Positions 12,550 to 25,900 of a stretch of DNA of 64,000 nucleotides are shown piece by piece (position 1 is the first letter of the stretch; every line of letters starts with the position of its first letter). The DNA lies in assembly GCF_001039355.2 (NCBI RefSeq), contig NW_019775824.1, positions 134,890 through 198,889 of the forward strand, read 5' to 3'. A program made the translations under genes and the position numbers. Below the pieces are notes generated by a model. That model saw only the letters and a list, made by a program, of their open reading frames with translations, was not told where the DNA came from and ran no database searches. The DNA is from Lingula anatina (lineage: Eukaryota > Brachiopoda > Lingulata > Lingulida > Lingulidae).

Positions 12550-13046
12550 TGCTCGTGGTCACGCACGTATAGGACATCTACAAGTCATCCAAAGTGTGTG
12601 AAGGGGAAGGTGGGGGGGGTCATCTTCAAAGCGCCTCTTCGATACGTTTTTCACAGATCGTGAATGAAGTTTCATTTGGCTTTACATTTTTCTCTTTTTT
12701 CATCAGTTGATTTATTTATTTATCTATTTAAGAGCCATATAGATAGAGCGACTTTACGTGTGTCCTTGAGATGCTGCCGTTGCCTAATGACCCTACCNTG
12801 CTCGTGGTCACGCACGTATAGGACATCTACAAGTCATCCAAAGTGTGTGAAGGGGAAGGTGGGGGGGGTCATCTTCAAAGCGCCTCTTCGATACGTTTTT
12901 CACAGATCGTGAATGAAGTTTCATTTGGCTTTACATTTTTCTCTTTTTTCATCAGTTGATTTATTTATTTATCTATTTAAGAGCCATATAGATAGAGCGA
13001 CTTTACGTGTGTCCTTGAGATGCTGCCGTTGCCTAATGACCCTACC
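12550..13046. repeat. Exact 248 bp direct duplication separated by one N
   Basis: 12550-12797 and 12799-13046 read identically by eye, starting TGCTCGTGGTCACGCACG and ending CCTAATGACCCTACC, with only the N at 12798 between them. Perfect identity abutting an ambiguous base suggests the same sequence was placed on both sides of an assembly join. Confidence 0.85.
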
Positions 13047-14670
13047 CCAAAACTTCTGATGTACTTTCGTTATGCTGTTTACGTCAGATAAACAACGCGC
13101 GATTCACGGAAATGAACCGGGAAGAAAATATGTAAATCAACGTGATTGGTGCTTTGAAAAGTGTAAGACTTAAAATATCTGGAAGCTTAATTTTAACAGA
13201 AATATGCTCCTTACATGAATATAATACCGAGTAGTATCACAATTAATTCGGCACATTGGATTTAAATTGAATAATTTGAAATTAAACCAAATGTCACCAT
13301 GTCAATCATATACATGTACATGTCGTTCGGTTGACATACTAGTAGCAGACGTCTGTTGCTGTGACTGGGCATTCCCCAAATGTATTTCACTGAGCTTGCC
13401 TCAGGGACCAACATTAAATCAATGGAAGCATTGTTCATAAAATAATATTACAGTAGCAGACAGTGTTACAGTAGAGAATTACGGGGTCAGTTTTATGACT
13501 TAAGCAAAACAGCATTCATTATTTGACCGTAGCAGTGGGTAACGTCCCTGTGTGGCGAATAAGGACCTCGTCTAAAAATCGGTAAGTATAAATAAAAGCA
13601 CGGTTTTGTTCAAGTGGACACCTCAAATTCTAAAACAAATCGCGTTTTATATCAATATAAACAAGTCGTCGAGAGAAGTACTGAAGAAGTCACCGAGAAA
13701 TGTCAAAGTGCTATTGCGCCATAGATATTCGTATTATACGGTATAAAACAAACAGGAATATTGCCGAAAGAAAACTGGAGACCAAGAAAACTGGACTCAC
13801 TATTAGGGTTTGGAAGATTTCCAAGGAAGTGGTGATATTTTTCAGCGTAATGTATGAATCACACTTGAAACGCTTGTTGTTTAGAGTGTGTCAACCCAAA
13901 AAAATATTTGTTAATAATTTTTTTCATTCACGTATCTAAAATAGATACCACCAGTCATCTGAGAGTACATGTACTAAACAGATCAAAACTCTTTATTAGC
14001 GTACACTGTTACTGAATGTATATGTTGATGTCGCTGTTTATTTCTTTCTATCAGGCCTTGTTGTGCCTATACTGGAGACAGAGAGGGTGAGGACAAGGAG
14101 CTCCACTCCTCTCTGTTCTTCGCTTTTGCGTGGTTACCATGCTAAAAACAGGTCCAACCTGGCAAGGAAACACCTACGCCTGTCCACAAATCGATATTCG
14201 ATCCAGCTTAACCGCGGTTTGATGAAAACCGCACCGCCACTGTCATGCGTAGAAATGAAGAAAAAAGTGGACGCACCATGATGCATTCTGTAACCGACTT
14301 GATTATTTTAACTTTACTGAAATAACCAAACTTTGAAAGACCACACCCTATGAAATTAAAAAAAACGTTTCTGTTTAACAAATTAAGTTATTTTATCTCT
14401 ATAGAACTGAGTCATTTGAGTGGCATTAAATCGGCCGGTTTAACTCCGAGATTCTATCTTGGACATGGCGAGTTATGGCGAGACAAGTGATTACCGGATG
14501 AGATGACTTATCTCTCCAATAGTACGTGATGTATGATAAAGAAAATTAAACATTTCATAAAAACTAGAACTAATTACTCACGACTCCGCTGTGCATCAGA
14601 CATACCTTTACTTATTATACATGTTTGTCAGTGAGTAAGCACGCGCGTGTGGGGAAAGGAAATAGATAGC

Positions 14671-14718
14671 ACGCGCGCGCGCGCGCGCGCGCGCGTTTGT
14701 GTGTGTGTGTGTGTGCGC
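14671..14718. repeat. (CG)n(TG)n alternating purine-pyrimidine tract
   Basis: A CG dinucleotide run of about 12 units is followed by TTTG and a TG run, an almost unbroken alternating tract that favours Z-DNA. Confidence 0.9.
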
Positions 14719-14946
14719 CAGAGGGGAGAGTACCCCCATATGGGTCTTTAAGAAATCTTCATTACTGATGTAATTCGTTGTCTTGCAGTATAATGTAGGC
14801 CTTTACCTAGTAAAAATGAAAACCTGAAGCGGTAATACAACTGGTAGGTGTAGAAGTCTAAAGCAGAATGGGTCTTTCATGGATGACGCAGAGATATGAT
14901 TTTTTTAGTCATTGATTATTCATTATTTTCGGAGACAGAGGCAGAA

Positions 14947-14948
<2 letters not shown>

Positions 14949-14981
<33 letters not shown>

Positions 14982-15006
14982 CGTGCGTGGGGGCGTGTGT
15001 GTGTGT
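14949..15006. repeat. (TG)n microsatellite with CGTG variants
   Basis: A long TG run passes into CGTG repeats and a second TG run; no gene is present. Confidence 0.9.
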
Positions 15007-18000
15007 TTGTGTGCCCTGCTGCAAATTGTAAAATATTTCACGTGGTTTTCTTTGCTTTTGCCAGTACAATCAGGAAATGCGCAAACAATGCATCTATAGT
15101 CAACAGAAGTGATTTATGACCGCAGTAAATACTACCACGCATTTCATTGTATGAAGAACAACAGCAGAGTACGAAGAAGCAAGCATTTTTTCAGGTCGTG
15201 AACCGCAGTCTATATCTGCCATAAATTTCTATTTAATTAATTTTAATGAATCCATGTGGTTAAAAAGCCCCGTTCTAGTTAAGTTTAAAAAAACACTGAT
15301 TCTAAATATACAATGTAAAATAAATCTATTGCTTACTTAATACGATATTTGAAAAGACTTCTTTGAATAACTTCTTAATTTAAAAATGAAATTGTTTATG
15401 GGTGAATTTCTTCATTCTTTTTGTTTGAAGAGTAAAATAAAACTCAAAGCTGCAAGTTTAAACTGACGATTTGTCTAATTCTTGTAAGCCAGTGCGTTTC
15501 CCTAGTTGTGTTCGCTTATTACAGCGTAAATGCACTGTGGAAATTAAAAAAGACAACCTGACCTCTTCTGGTGCACATGTGTAATTTTAAGATAATCAAA
15601 GGCATTCTAACTTAATTTTATAACTGAATTATAAAAGGTAATGACATATAGTGATAATGAGAGCACGCTTCTTACTTTTTAGTTACATGTACTTATTAGC
15701 CGTCAGATTCAGTGGGTCGAACTTGATAACTTTATTTAATCGCCACCCTATTTATCCGTTAAAACGCTCTTGCTTGTATAAACAAAGTTATAAACATGCG
15801 ACGTGAATACCATGCTCATGGGGGTATATCTTTGCACTGAAATGTAGTGTAGTTGGTGGTTTGTTAGCTGGGGAAGATTTAAAATCTTATATAAGACCAA
15901 ACCTCTTCTAACTCGCGTGGACCACCAATAATCATATTGTATTTTATCATATTGTATTTTATACAAGCCTTGTAAATATAAGCTGGGCGGCTAAACAGAA
16001 TATAGTCTACAGAAGGCATGACAGACAGTGACAAAATCCCGAAAACTGATAGACCGCAAGATAAATCTGTACACGTTTTTTCCCCTCTTATCTATATGAA
16101 TGCTGTATTTAATGGTTCACTCGCATGCTGGTTTACATTAGACTTGCTGCTACTGCACTTTGCTCCACCGCCTTGATATCTGGCATAAAAATCCCATTGC
16201 TGAGACCTAAAAGTGGCTTATATGCGAGTGTAGAAAGTTTTTATTTATTTTACTATTAGATCTTGGTTATATAAACATCTAGAAATTCACTCTAATCTCC
16301 GGTACCACAGCCCACATGTGATGCTGGTGTTTATTAGAGTACACGTGTAAGAGTAATATTTCCGAATTTACTTTATTTTGCTTTGCTTTAAAATCATTGC
16401 AAAACTCACATTGGCCTACGGTACAACGTATGTATGGAGTCGTTGGAATTTAGGCTAATCTATTCGTTAATTTTTTTCATAACCAATTTATATGTATTTC
16501 CTGAACAGACCCCAAATCTAGCTTGAAAAAGTTTAAGCACGAGCTTTGGGTTGCTTTTATTATGCCGACATGTTTTGGGCACTAAATAATGCACGGCCCA
16601 CGTAGACGACAGCGTGCCGAGCGAAAACGAGGGGGGGGGGGGTACCAGTGCATTATTTGTCATACACACAAAGGAAAATCGTACATGTTTCCCACCCAAA
16701 ATAGACTACGTTGATATCACCGCACTAATATCACCGCGTGTGGGGTCAGCCCCTCGGTATGTAGATATAAAACGCCAGTCACTGGACGAGAAAAAGAGAG
16801 AGGGAAGTGTGGAAGGAGAGAAACCTCGTCCAAGCCACATACAGTCACCATAAATCCTATTTTATTTGAATAAAGACCGCTGTTACTGTTAGTTGAGTCA
16901 CTTGTCAGTCGACTGTGTAATTTTTTAACATACTGTGATGACCATCTTAAAAGCCCACCGATGGCCATCTGTTAACATATTTTTACTACGGTGACTCCGT
17001 TCTTATTACTGATGTTTACCTGACAGTGTGCTCACGCGATAAAATGTTAATCGCGATTTACTGTCTTACTGTGCTTTTATTGTACTTGGTCCGTTAGTAA
17101 GGCTCTATATCTTTTTTCTATCCTTTTGTTAAAAATATATTTTATTAGATATGTGATGTAAAAAAACAAGAAATTGATTGACGTTTTTCAATGTGTACAC
17201 ATATGCATCAACATACACATATGCACGCGCATACACATACAAGGCTTCTACCATACGGCTTTATAGAACGTGTGAATAATATTCATACCGTATAACACTT
17301 ACATGGTGCGTAAAAACGTTTCTATTATAAAGCATTTTATCTGATTCTTAAGAATCTGGCCAAATTATTGCACCCGTCATTTCTATGACTCTCCAACCAC
17401 CTTGTGTCAGCCGCGCCTATATATTACGTGCAGTACAGGGGCCGATGGTTTGATAGTAGAAATCCCGGAACAAGACTAGTAAAAATCAGACGGGTATTGT
17501 ATGCTTCATACCATCAGTATACTCGCCGAGGGCCGAGGCGTTTCAAGTAATACGGACTGCGTCTGAATAACGGACTGTCCACTTTAGATATGTGGAATAA
17601 ATAAATGGGGTTCCTTTATGTGCTTCATCACGCTCAGAGCTTTGTAAAAAGAAATCACATATAATGCCCGCCTTATATCCAAATGAAGAAAAGTCAGTGA
17701 CACCTTACATGATAAAAAATAAAGGAATGCTTTTGTGTATGGTTTTTTCATATTTTGTTGGCGTTATTTTTGGACATGTTTGTGCTTTAGTTACATGTGT
17801 TTGTAGAAAATGTAGTCCTTGGCTTCTTCATGTCGGTTCGTTCATTTTCCATATACATGGGTATTATATATAATATAATTAATTCCATATATCTTTTTTT
17901 GCTTGCCTTTTTAACCTTCTTTCTTCCTTCTCGCCCCTTTGTTCTCTTCTTTTATTTCTTCCTATTCTTTCTGTCCCACATTTACTCAACCATTAGCTCC

Positions 18001-18224
18001 TAAAATGTGTTTTTTGGTCTTCCGAAATCTTTAAAATTGATGGAGTACCACGGGTTTCTTTCGCCTTAAAAATCTTTACAGACTAAACACTAGATAAAAT
18101 TTAATAAATTGCATTAATCATTTATGTGGTGATACATGTATGCATATATGTACCAGTGTTTGTAACAGTAAAATTATTTACCAGATATTTAACTCTATAT
18201 ACCAGTATACTCTATATACCAGGG

Positions 18225-18805
18225 GAGAGTCGGGGGGGGGGGGGGGGGCAGGAGACCCCCCCCCCCCATTTCCCCTTCGATTTCTGAAAACAATCACATC
18301 AATCTTGAAATTCGAATTTTGACCAGCTGAATCGTTCTAAACCGTACCAAATGCCACCGTTCGCCCTCTAAAATACCAACATTTTCCGTGGCCCTTCAAC
18401 AGGCCCCGAACCCCGCGCCAAGGGGGGGGGGGGGGGTCGGCCTTTCATTACCAAAAACGGACCCCCCTTTCAAGTAATCCTAGATCTGCCCCTGTTTACA
18501 GTGTACACGCCGATTCGACACAAGTTGTACAACTTGCTGAATTACTCATCAAAAATCAAGACAACTTATGCTAGTGTATTATTTACAAGGGAAGGACTGC
18601 AATGTTACAGCTTCTGCAGAATACTAGCTGTAATTTTGTTGACGTGTGTACAGGATTAAACAACTCATTAAGTGTTTGTCCTTGACCTTCAAGACGCCTT
18701 CGATTGTTACCACCAAAATCAATATCAACTTTCAACCAGGAAGAAAAAGCATAGGGCTACAGTTTGACACACGAAGTGCCGCTGGCCGTGAACAAACATA
18801 ATTTA
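18225..18805. repeat. Left arm of a 3.2 kb long inverted repeat
   Basis: The arm is the near complement of 20540-21445. It begins with a GGATCC-type dispersed repeat in reverse orientation (poly-G/poly-C and AAACCGTACCAAATGCCACC), then the shared CACAAGTTGTACAACTTGCTG and GTCCTTGACCTTCAAGACGCC segments. The right arm is longer because of a nested MITE. Confidence 0.8.
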
Positions 18806-20539
18806 ACAAGAGTTTCTTATAACCCAAAATTTCTGTGCCCTTTAAGAGTATTCGAGTGATCCCACCTGACTGAGCATACTGTGGTATTTGGCAGCCGTTT
18901 TCCCACTGCCAGTGGACTTAAATGATTTGAAGCTGCCTGTATATGCATGTAACTTTAGTCGAGCCTCGCTCCGTTTTGGTGACATGCACTTCGTAATTTA
19001 TGTGGGGTAAATCCGGAGTAAATCAGAGAGACGTTTTTTTTCGTACTTTTTAACATGGTGAGCCCATGTGACAATTTAAGCCAAATATAAACAGACGCTC
19101 GAGTTTTAGATGGAACGCTCTGTGCCTGTCAGAAAATTTGTCTGTAACGTGGTACATGTAATAAAGGAGTGACGGAGTAGGTGGAAAGAAAAGACTGGCG
19201 AGGCCTATCCCATATAATGAGCTGTAACCTTCATTTTAAAGCGTGGTTTTATTAAAACAAAAGTGGCTTGTTTAATACATGCAATTCATAATGCATCACC
19301 TCTGGAAGGAAATGTTCCTACTTTTTTTCGTCCTGTCTAATTCAACAGCGGTCATTAATTCTGCGAATTAAAAAATACCTTTTCATATCCCTTGTCTATA
19401 TATGGAAACACCTTTAAATTCTATCTTCCTTGATGGATAGCAGAGTAACTGATTTAGAATTAAAAGCCTTTGGGTTTAAACAAACAAGTATGCTCCTTTA
19501 TTTTGTAAATGTGTTAGTAGCGCGCCCATGTAATGTCGCATATTCCTATTTGTTTGAAAATTGTCGGCAAAAAAAAATAATCATGAGAATTACGTTACTG
19601 AAATGATTTTGATAATGTGCAGTGTATTACTCCCCATGCCAAACGTAGGCCTACATGTTTTACTCTTTCTCATGCAATCAAAAATAAAATCAATTTTGAA
19701 ATGAAATGTCCAGATATACTTGTCTATGTTTATATGGCCTCTGGTAAATTCGAGTGAACATTGCATAGAATTTTCCCAATGCCTCTTTTTGTTTTAGGTA
19801 AGGAGTGGTTGTCACAACAACTGCAGGACTTTATGCTTTTTTTTTATTATATTGGAAGATGGCACATGTATAACATTTTATTAAAATACAACTACATATT
19901 TCGACGTCGTCGCAAAAAGCGCTTATTCGTTTTTCACAAACGCATCTACATCTATCTAGACCCTTGCTGTCCTTTAACAACTATTTTAACATTTGGGTCA
20001 ATTAGTGACAGTATAGTGTAAAAAATGAAAATGAAAAACTTAACATGTTTGTCAAAGTACGTAGAATCCGAACAGTTAAGAGAACCTTTATGTGAGGCAA
20101 AAATATGTATTAAAATTTTTTGTAACTCACTGACGATATGGAGAGATGAAAGATGTTCTTATCCATGGATTTCATAATTAAAATGGCTTGTAAGGGATTT
20201 GATTACTCTGCTGTTAATTTGAAGTGTCTGTGACTTGGATTTCAATCCAATTTTAAAGTTCAGGTCCGATTTTAAAGTAACACATATAAATCACTTCTAC
20301 TAGTCTTATGCAACTCATATAAAGCCCACGTGCCGATGAAAAAACCAAATTAATCATTCGATCAACCAAGAACCTTCAAGTTTCTGGTCGTAATTTTCCT
20401 TCCGTTCTGGTCGAAAAGTCCGCAAATTTCGTAGTTAGGTAGGGGCGAATCCAGGATTATTTGAGGGGGATCCGCATGTGCAAAGCCGACCCTCCCCCCC
20501 CTCTCCCCCTTGGAGTGGGGTTTGGAGTCCCGTGAAGGG

Positions 20540-21445
20540 ATTTTGTTTAATTATGTGTGTTCACGACCAGTAGAACTTCGTGTGTCAAACTGTAGACCTA
20601 TGCTTAAAAATTTCCTCCTGGTTGATAGTTAATGTTGACTTTGCCGGTAACAATCGAAGGCGTCTTGAAGGTCAAGGACAAACACTTAATGAGTTGTTTC
20701 ATCCTGTAAACACGACAACAAAATTACAGCTAGTATTCTGCGGAAGCTCTAACATTGCAGTCCTTCCCTTGTAAATAATACACTAGTTTAAAGGGATAAT
20801 AACTCTTCGTTTTGGCCAAAAATGAATTTTCCTGGAGTAAACAATAATTTTCCCATACTTACCAATGGTTAATGAATCCATTTTTACATTCAAAGTTAGT
20901 CCCTGGTTTTTTTCTAAAAAGTTTGGTTTTTTGTTAAAATCTCTTAAGAGATTATAACAGAGTATAGCCATCAATGGAGGTCACGTGATCTGAAGACAAG
21001 CTCAGATATCAGAATAATAGCTATAACTGCTGTTTTTGTGGTAAAACAGAATATATTATATTTCTATGAGTTATTCACTATGTTTTTATCGTGAAATATA
21101 GATTTCATACGAAGAGTTATTATCCCTTTAAGTTGTCTTGATTTTTGATGAGCAATTCAGCAAGTTGTACAACTTGTGTCGAATTGGCGTGTACACTGTG
21201 CACAGGGGCGGATTACTTAAAGGGGGTCCGTTATTTTGGGAATGAGGGCTGCCCCCCCCCCCCCCACCCCCACCTTGAAGTGGTATTCGCGGCCCTTCAG
21301 CGGGCCCCGAAAATTTTTGGTATTTTAGAGGACGAACGGTGGCATTTGGTACGGTTTTGAACTATGATTCAGCTAGTCAAATTTTTAACTTCAAGAGGGG
21401 ACCATTGGTGTGATTTTTTTTCAGAAATTGGACCCCCCTGTATGA
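20540..21445. repeat. Right arm of the long inverted repeat
   Basis: It pairs with 18225-18805 apart from the nested insertion at 20792-21128. A short frame ending at 20772-20774 keeps the same stop codon in both arms, but a frameshift near its start in the left arm argues against function. About 1.7 kb of spacer between the arms holds no transposase that I can see. Confidence 0.8.
20792..21128. mobile_element. Nested MITE with AGGGATAATAACTCTTCG termini
   Basis: The element begins AGGGATAATAACTCTTCG and ends with its inverse complement, flanked by TAA on both sides (20789-20791 and 21129-21131). The left arm of the long inverted repeat gives the empty site, where TAA occurs once before GTTGTCTTG. 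The target duplication is therefore read directly. No ORF. Confidence 0.8.
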
Positions 21446-22016
21446 CGCATTACTGCTGTGCACGCAATAATATTATTCAAATGAAGTTTGGCGAAAACGA
21501 CCGAGTGTAAGAGAAGAATGTATTTATTAACGTGACATGTGAATATATAAATATATGAATCACCTGGTCGCGTGGGCTTACAAGTCACCGAACTTTGCAC
21601 ATTTATCAAAAACATCAGGTTAAGGTTATAACAAGAACAAACACGGTTAGATATATGATAATACAGTATATACAGTAGTACAGTAGTTATTTATGGTACA
21701 CTATGTATCTTTATTTGTCTTTGTGATATGTGACGCAGAAAGATAACAGAAAATATTTGTTCAAATACCAAGTATCAATTTTTATGATAAATAAATATAC
21801 ACATATAGCTCATACATTTAAAAGGCAATACTGTACTAGAGCTGCCTTATAGGAAATAGTGAGGGCCATCTTTTCATCGCACACATTCCTTGAGAACACC
21901 TACATGTATGGTGTATTTTAAATCTGCATTGATTTTAATCTTGCCCTGTGACATATAATAAAGGTGCATAAATACATAGATCACCAATCAATTTAATTAT
22001 TGCCACTGTTTTCCAG

Positions 22017-22628
22017 GGGATGGCATCTCATTCATTGGCTACAACGCCATACGCCAGCTCTCTTTATTGCTGGATCCTCATGACGCATTCGGCAATGATT
22101 GGAGAATGCTGGCAGACATATTGGGATTCAGTTTCCAAGAGATCCGAAAACTGGAACGAGAGAATGAACCCACCAAGGCCTTGTTGTCTATCTACAGCGG
22201 TAGATGTGGCCAACCAGGAAGACAGTTCGTGGATAATTTGTATCAAGGGGCAATGTCTATGGGACGGACAGACGCTGCAAACGTTCTACAGGATATACTG
22301 GATAAGTATGACAATCACAAGGCACCTGTACCTCAAAGCATTAACACACAGCCTGTAACTGACACAGAAAAAACGGCACCGTCCGATGAAATTCAAAAAG
22401 ATCCTGTTGGCTGGACGCCTTCTTGCCATAAAGAGGGAGACTTAGAACCTGAAATAGGCAGCACGCAGGATAAAGACGTCAAGTTACTGAACATTAAAAA
22501 TGCAAATGAACACAATATACCAAATAACTGTCCGACGTCTCCTGAAGATAATTCTCTGGCAAACGAATTTTGCCAGCCAGTGCCAAATGATTGTGACAAT
22601 GGAGACGACACATGTGTATTGGAGCTCG
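22017..22628 (+). CDS. Exon: MyD88-type Death domain and acidic linker
   Basis: Acceptor TTTTCCAG, donor GTAAGG, phases 1 and 1, 612 nt. The first about 100 residues show the Death-domain pattern nearest MyD88: [32 protein letters not shown] and a closing [13 protein letters not shown] helix. The remaining about 105 residues are an acidic, Pro/Asn-rich linker with no motif I recognise. A full Death domain on one exon that is symmetric in phase can be moved between genes without breaking the frame. Confidence 0.85.
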
Positions 22629-22877
22629 GTAAGGAATCTCCTTCTATATAATAACACCTAACAAAATGAGAACGACTTATGGTCATGTAGTGCTGCTTAT
22701 GGAAGTTCATGCTTTGCATGAATGGTCAAGATTAAAAGGCGCAGATATATGTTCAAATTCTATCAATATTATTCAGTCAAATTACACACAATGGAGAATG
22801 GAAGTGTCACCCCCTGAATCAGAGTAATCAATAATCAAAGTAGTCAGATCTTGAGTATTTATAATGCCTGGTCTTCA

Positions 22878-22910
<33 letters not shown>

Positions 22911-25900
22911 TGTGTGTGAAATTTGATGTTAATAAAATGATACCAGGAGCATATCATTCCACATTCATTTATCTCCCCCAAAGTATTGGTTCAGTAGGAG
23001 TGACACTTCCATTGTCCATTGTGTGTACTTAGTAGTATACACACTGACTAAAGTAGTCAACGGTTGGTAATTGTAAAATTGCTACAAATGATTTTTTAGA
23101 ACCAGGTTTTGGTGAAGAACCACTGCCGCCGAGCGTACCTGAACTATGCAGCCTTCTGCGCGCAGAATGCAGAGCATGTCTCGTGCGATACCTCCAATCC
23201 CATCTCCCTTCTAAAACCAAGAACGTGGCCAAAGTTCTGCGCGAAAAGAAGTATCGAGAAAAAATAGAGACTCTCAAAGAAAACAGCATTATTACAGAAG
23301 AGGAATTTGCACTTCTATATCCTGCGCAAGGGGTTCAGTGTGACGTCACTGAATTGGACTTGCCTCTCCTAGTGGTCCTCATTAGGAACATTACCCGTGG
23401 GGTCAAGATAAAATGGGATAAAACACCCCAAGAATTTGAGATCTCAAAATCGGACGATGTGCTCCGAATAAGAGCGTTCTATCCTCTGATTAAACAAGAA
23501 TCTGCAAAAACAATGGACCTGGAGGAATACGATGAGTTGTTTGTTGGTGTTTCAGAGCCCCTCCGGAGAATGGGGGCTAACGTGGACAATTTGGTCAACT
23601 ATAGAAGAGACAGGGTGACCCTAACTGATCCGGAGATTGTGGAAAATCTTGAGGAACAGAACCAGGGAATCAAAAGACTGACGGAAATCGTTCATAAATA
23701 CGGGAAACTTGGATTAGTTCTTGGTGTTGCGGTGCTACTTGTTATTATGGCAGTTATAGTGTATGTTGTGTCTGCGCCCAAAACGGAGTTTCCGACTATA
23801 GAAACGCCATGCAGAAAGAATATTGAACTTATAAAAAACCGTGAGTGTAGTCTCATTATACAATTTATCACATCAGAGCTTTAAAATCACATTGAGGTGG
23901 GATGTGCTTTGCTCACCTGGACAAAAATGTCGCGTAATCGTCGGTCAATTGGCCTCTATGATATAGAATTAGTCCCTCGATGATGTAAGTCATTATTGCA
24001 AGTCTAATGTTTTGGTTAAAAAGTGGGCTCAAAGCAATGACAAATCACTTAAGGCCCTTCCGATCTTTTTTAAAATCTAGTACAAAAGAGTCGATACACT
24101 TTGATGTTTCGATATTTGTATATTTGTGTATATGTATACAGTATTTTAATGTTTTTTTATGTTTTTTCAGACACGTATATCCAACTGATGCCCAGAGCTG
24201 GATGGAAAGCTCGATATCCATCTGGCGAGCGAGACAAGCTCGTCTTGCCAGCGCACCGAGTTATTATTGCTCACACTGGCGGCCTCTACTGTGGTCCCAC
24301 AGAAACTCAGAAATGCTGCGAGTATGTAAAATCTATGCAAGATGATCACATGGATGGGAGAAGTAAGTAGTATATAAATATTTTTAAGTTTCTTTGAAAG
24401 ATTTTTTTTTTTGGGGGGGGGGGGGGGGGTCACAAAGAAAAGCCCATGCAACTCCGTTGCCCTCGCTCCATTACCGTACTCGTGCCAGTTGAAATGAATT
24501 TGTTCATTTACATCCTTTGAATTTACTTCTTCTTTGGTCTACTAACGTACGCTTAACTTTATTGATTGACAAAGTGACAAATGTCATACTTACATGTTGA
24601 TAATAATTGTATGCCAATTTGTCGTTTACATTTACTTTTAAGCCGTATTTTACATTTATGATTATATCCAAGTTTAGGCCCTCATTTTCGTTTTAGAATA
24701 GGCCTAATCGTGAACATTTGAAACCTATCTTAAATAAGATTGTGTATTTTTTAGGTGATTTAAGATGGAAAAATACAACGACCCATAATTGTCACGAGCG
24801 TATGAGCCTGGAAATTAAATTAAATTCTTCTCATGACATACCTGTATTATCCGAACGTATTTCCTTCTTTTCGTCGTCTGACTGCCAAAGCCCCGAGCTG
24901 AAATAGCAAATCATATAAATAATATCTAGAATTGTGGGTAAACTGAAAAACAAGCCCTACTATAAAAAAGTACTTAAATGGATAAAGCGATGCTCAATGA
25001 TAAAGAAAACTATTTATTTGTGTCAAAATACAGAGCGTTTGGCAGGAGGTAGCGCTATATTACTTCAACATGTCATGACTCAAACGCTAGAATTAAATCA
25101 GTCATTAAAAACGTAGGAAAGTATGATATAGTTTATTTAAATTGACACTATTGAGGTCTACCAGGTGTTTTACAAAACTTTAATATTTAATGCAGAATAC
25201 ATATACCGTGGTAGCTGTAAGGCCCTCCGTTCCAAAACCAAAAGCCTGCACAATAATAATAATACTGCCCGCCGAGGGGTTTAGTGGCGATGGTTGGTAA
25301 AAAATTATATTTGGGTCAGTGAACACTCAATTATTGTAAAATTTCTTAAAAAAAAGGAACAAAAAAGGAAACGCAGAAATCCATTCATGTTTAGTGAATA
25401 AGTACGGAAAACGCACCTGAGATGTCATGAGTAGTTAAAGTCTGTGTTAGAGATAGCGGCTACGGAGATGCTGCTCACTTTCACAGTTTCACTATAAAAG
25501 TGGTGCCGTAAGTGAGAAGCGCTGATGAAAATGTCGCGTGCGTCTGATGCTATAGTGACTGACGCATTTCCCAATACAATTAATTGACTTAGCCCATCAC
25601 AATTGTAGCCTTCTTTTTCTATGACGCCATGCGTGCAATGAGTGAAAATGTTTATTATTTTGTCCGGAGAACATGTTTAAAGTCTGAAATCCTCAGTGAG
25701 CAAAATGTTAATAATGCACGCCCGGGGTCAAAATTTAATTTTATTTTGACCAAAGATAAGTCATTACTAGTTCTATTCCAAAGAATATCACCGCTGATAA
25801 ATAAAATAAATCCTGAGTCGATCTTGCCATAATGGGGAGTATGTAACAAGTCATTCCCATACCTAGATCGATCTAGCAGGATCGACCCATCTCCGAGAGG

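Larger units (their letters stand above)
9717..22016. other. Gene-poor repeat-rich stretch (possible first intron of the receptor)
   Basis: I found no exon with both splice signals and a recognisable domain in these 12.3 kb. It contains GA, GT and CG microsatellites (11.3, 12.1, 14.7 and 14.9 kb), an exact duplication around an N (12550-13046), G/C homopolymer runs (16.6, 18.2 and 18.4 kb), and a long inverted repeat at 18225-21445. Open frames at 11541-11906, 13700-13939 and 14063-14281 are uncharacterised and probably chance. Confidence 0.5.

Noticed and set aside
14063-14281. Open frame after a good acceptor (TTTCTATCAG), richer in GC than its surroundings
   Set aside because: The peptide is basic and motif-free, has no good donor and does not fit the phase needed by the receptor. 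It could be an exon of an unknown gene, but I cannot support it.
17797-18003. Hydrophobic 68-codon frame resembling a membrane protein
   Set aside because: It comes from T-rich low-complexity DNA; F-rich composition without a conserved motif or gene context.
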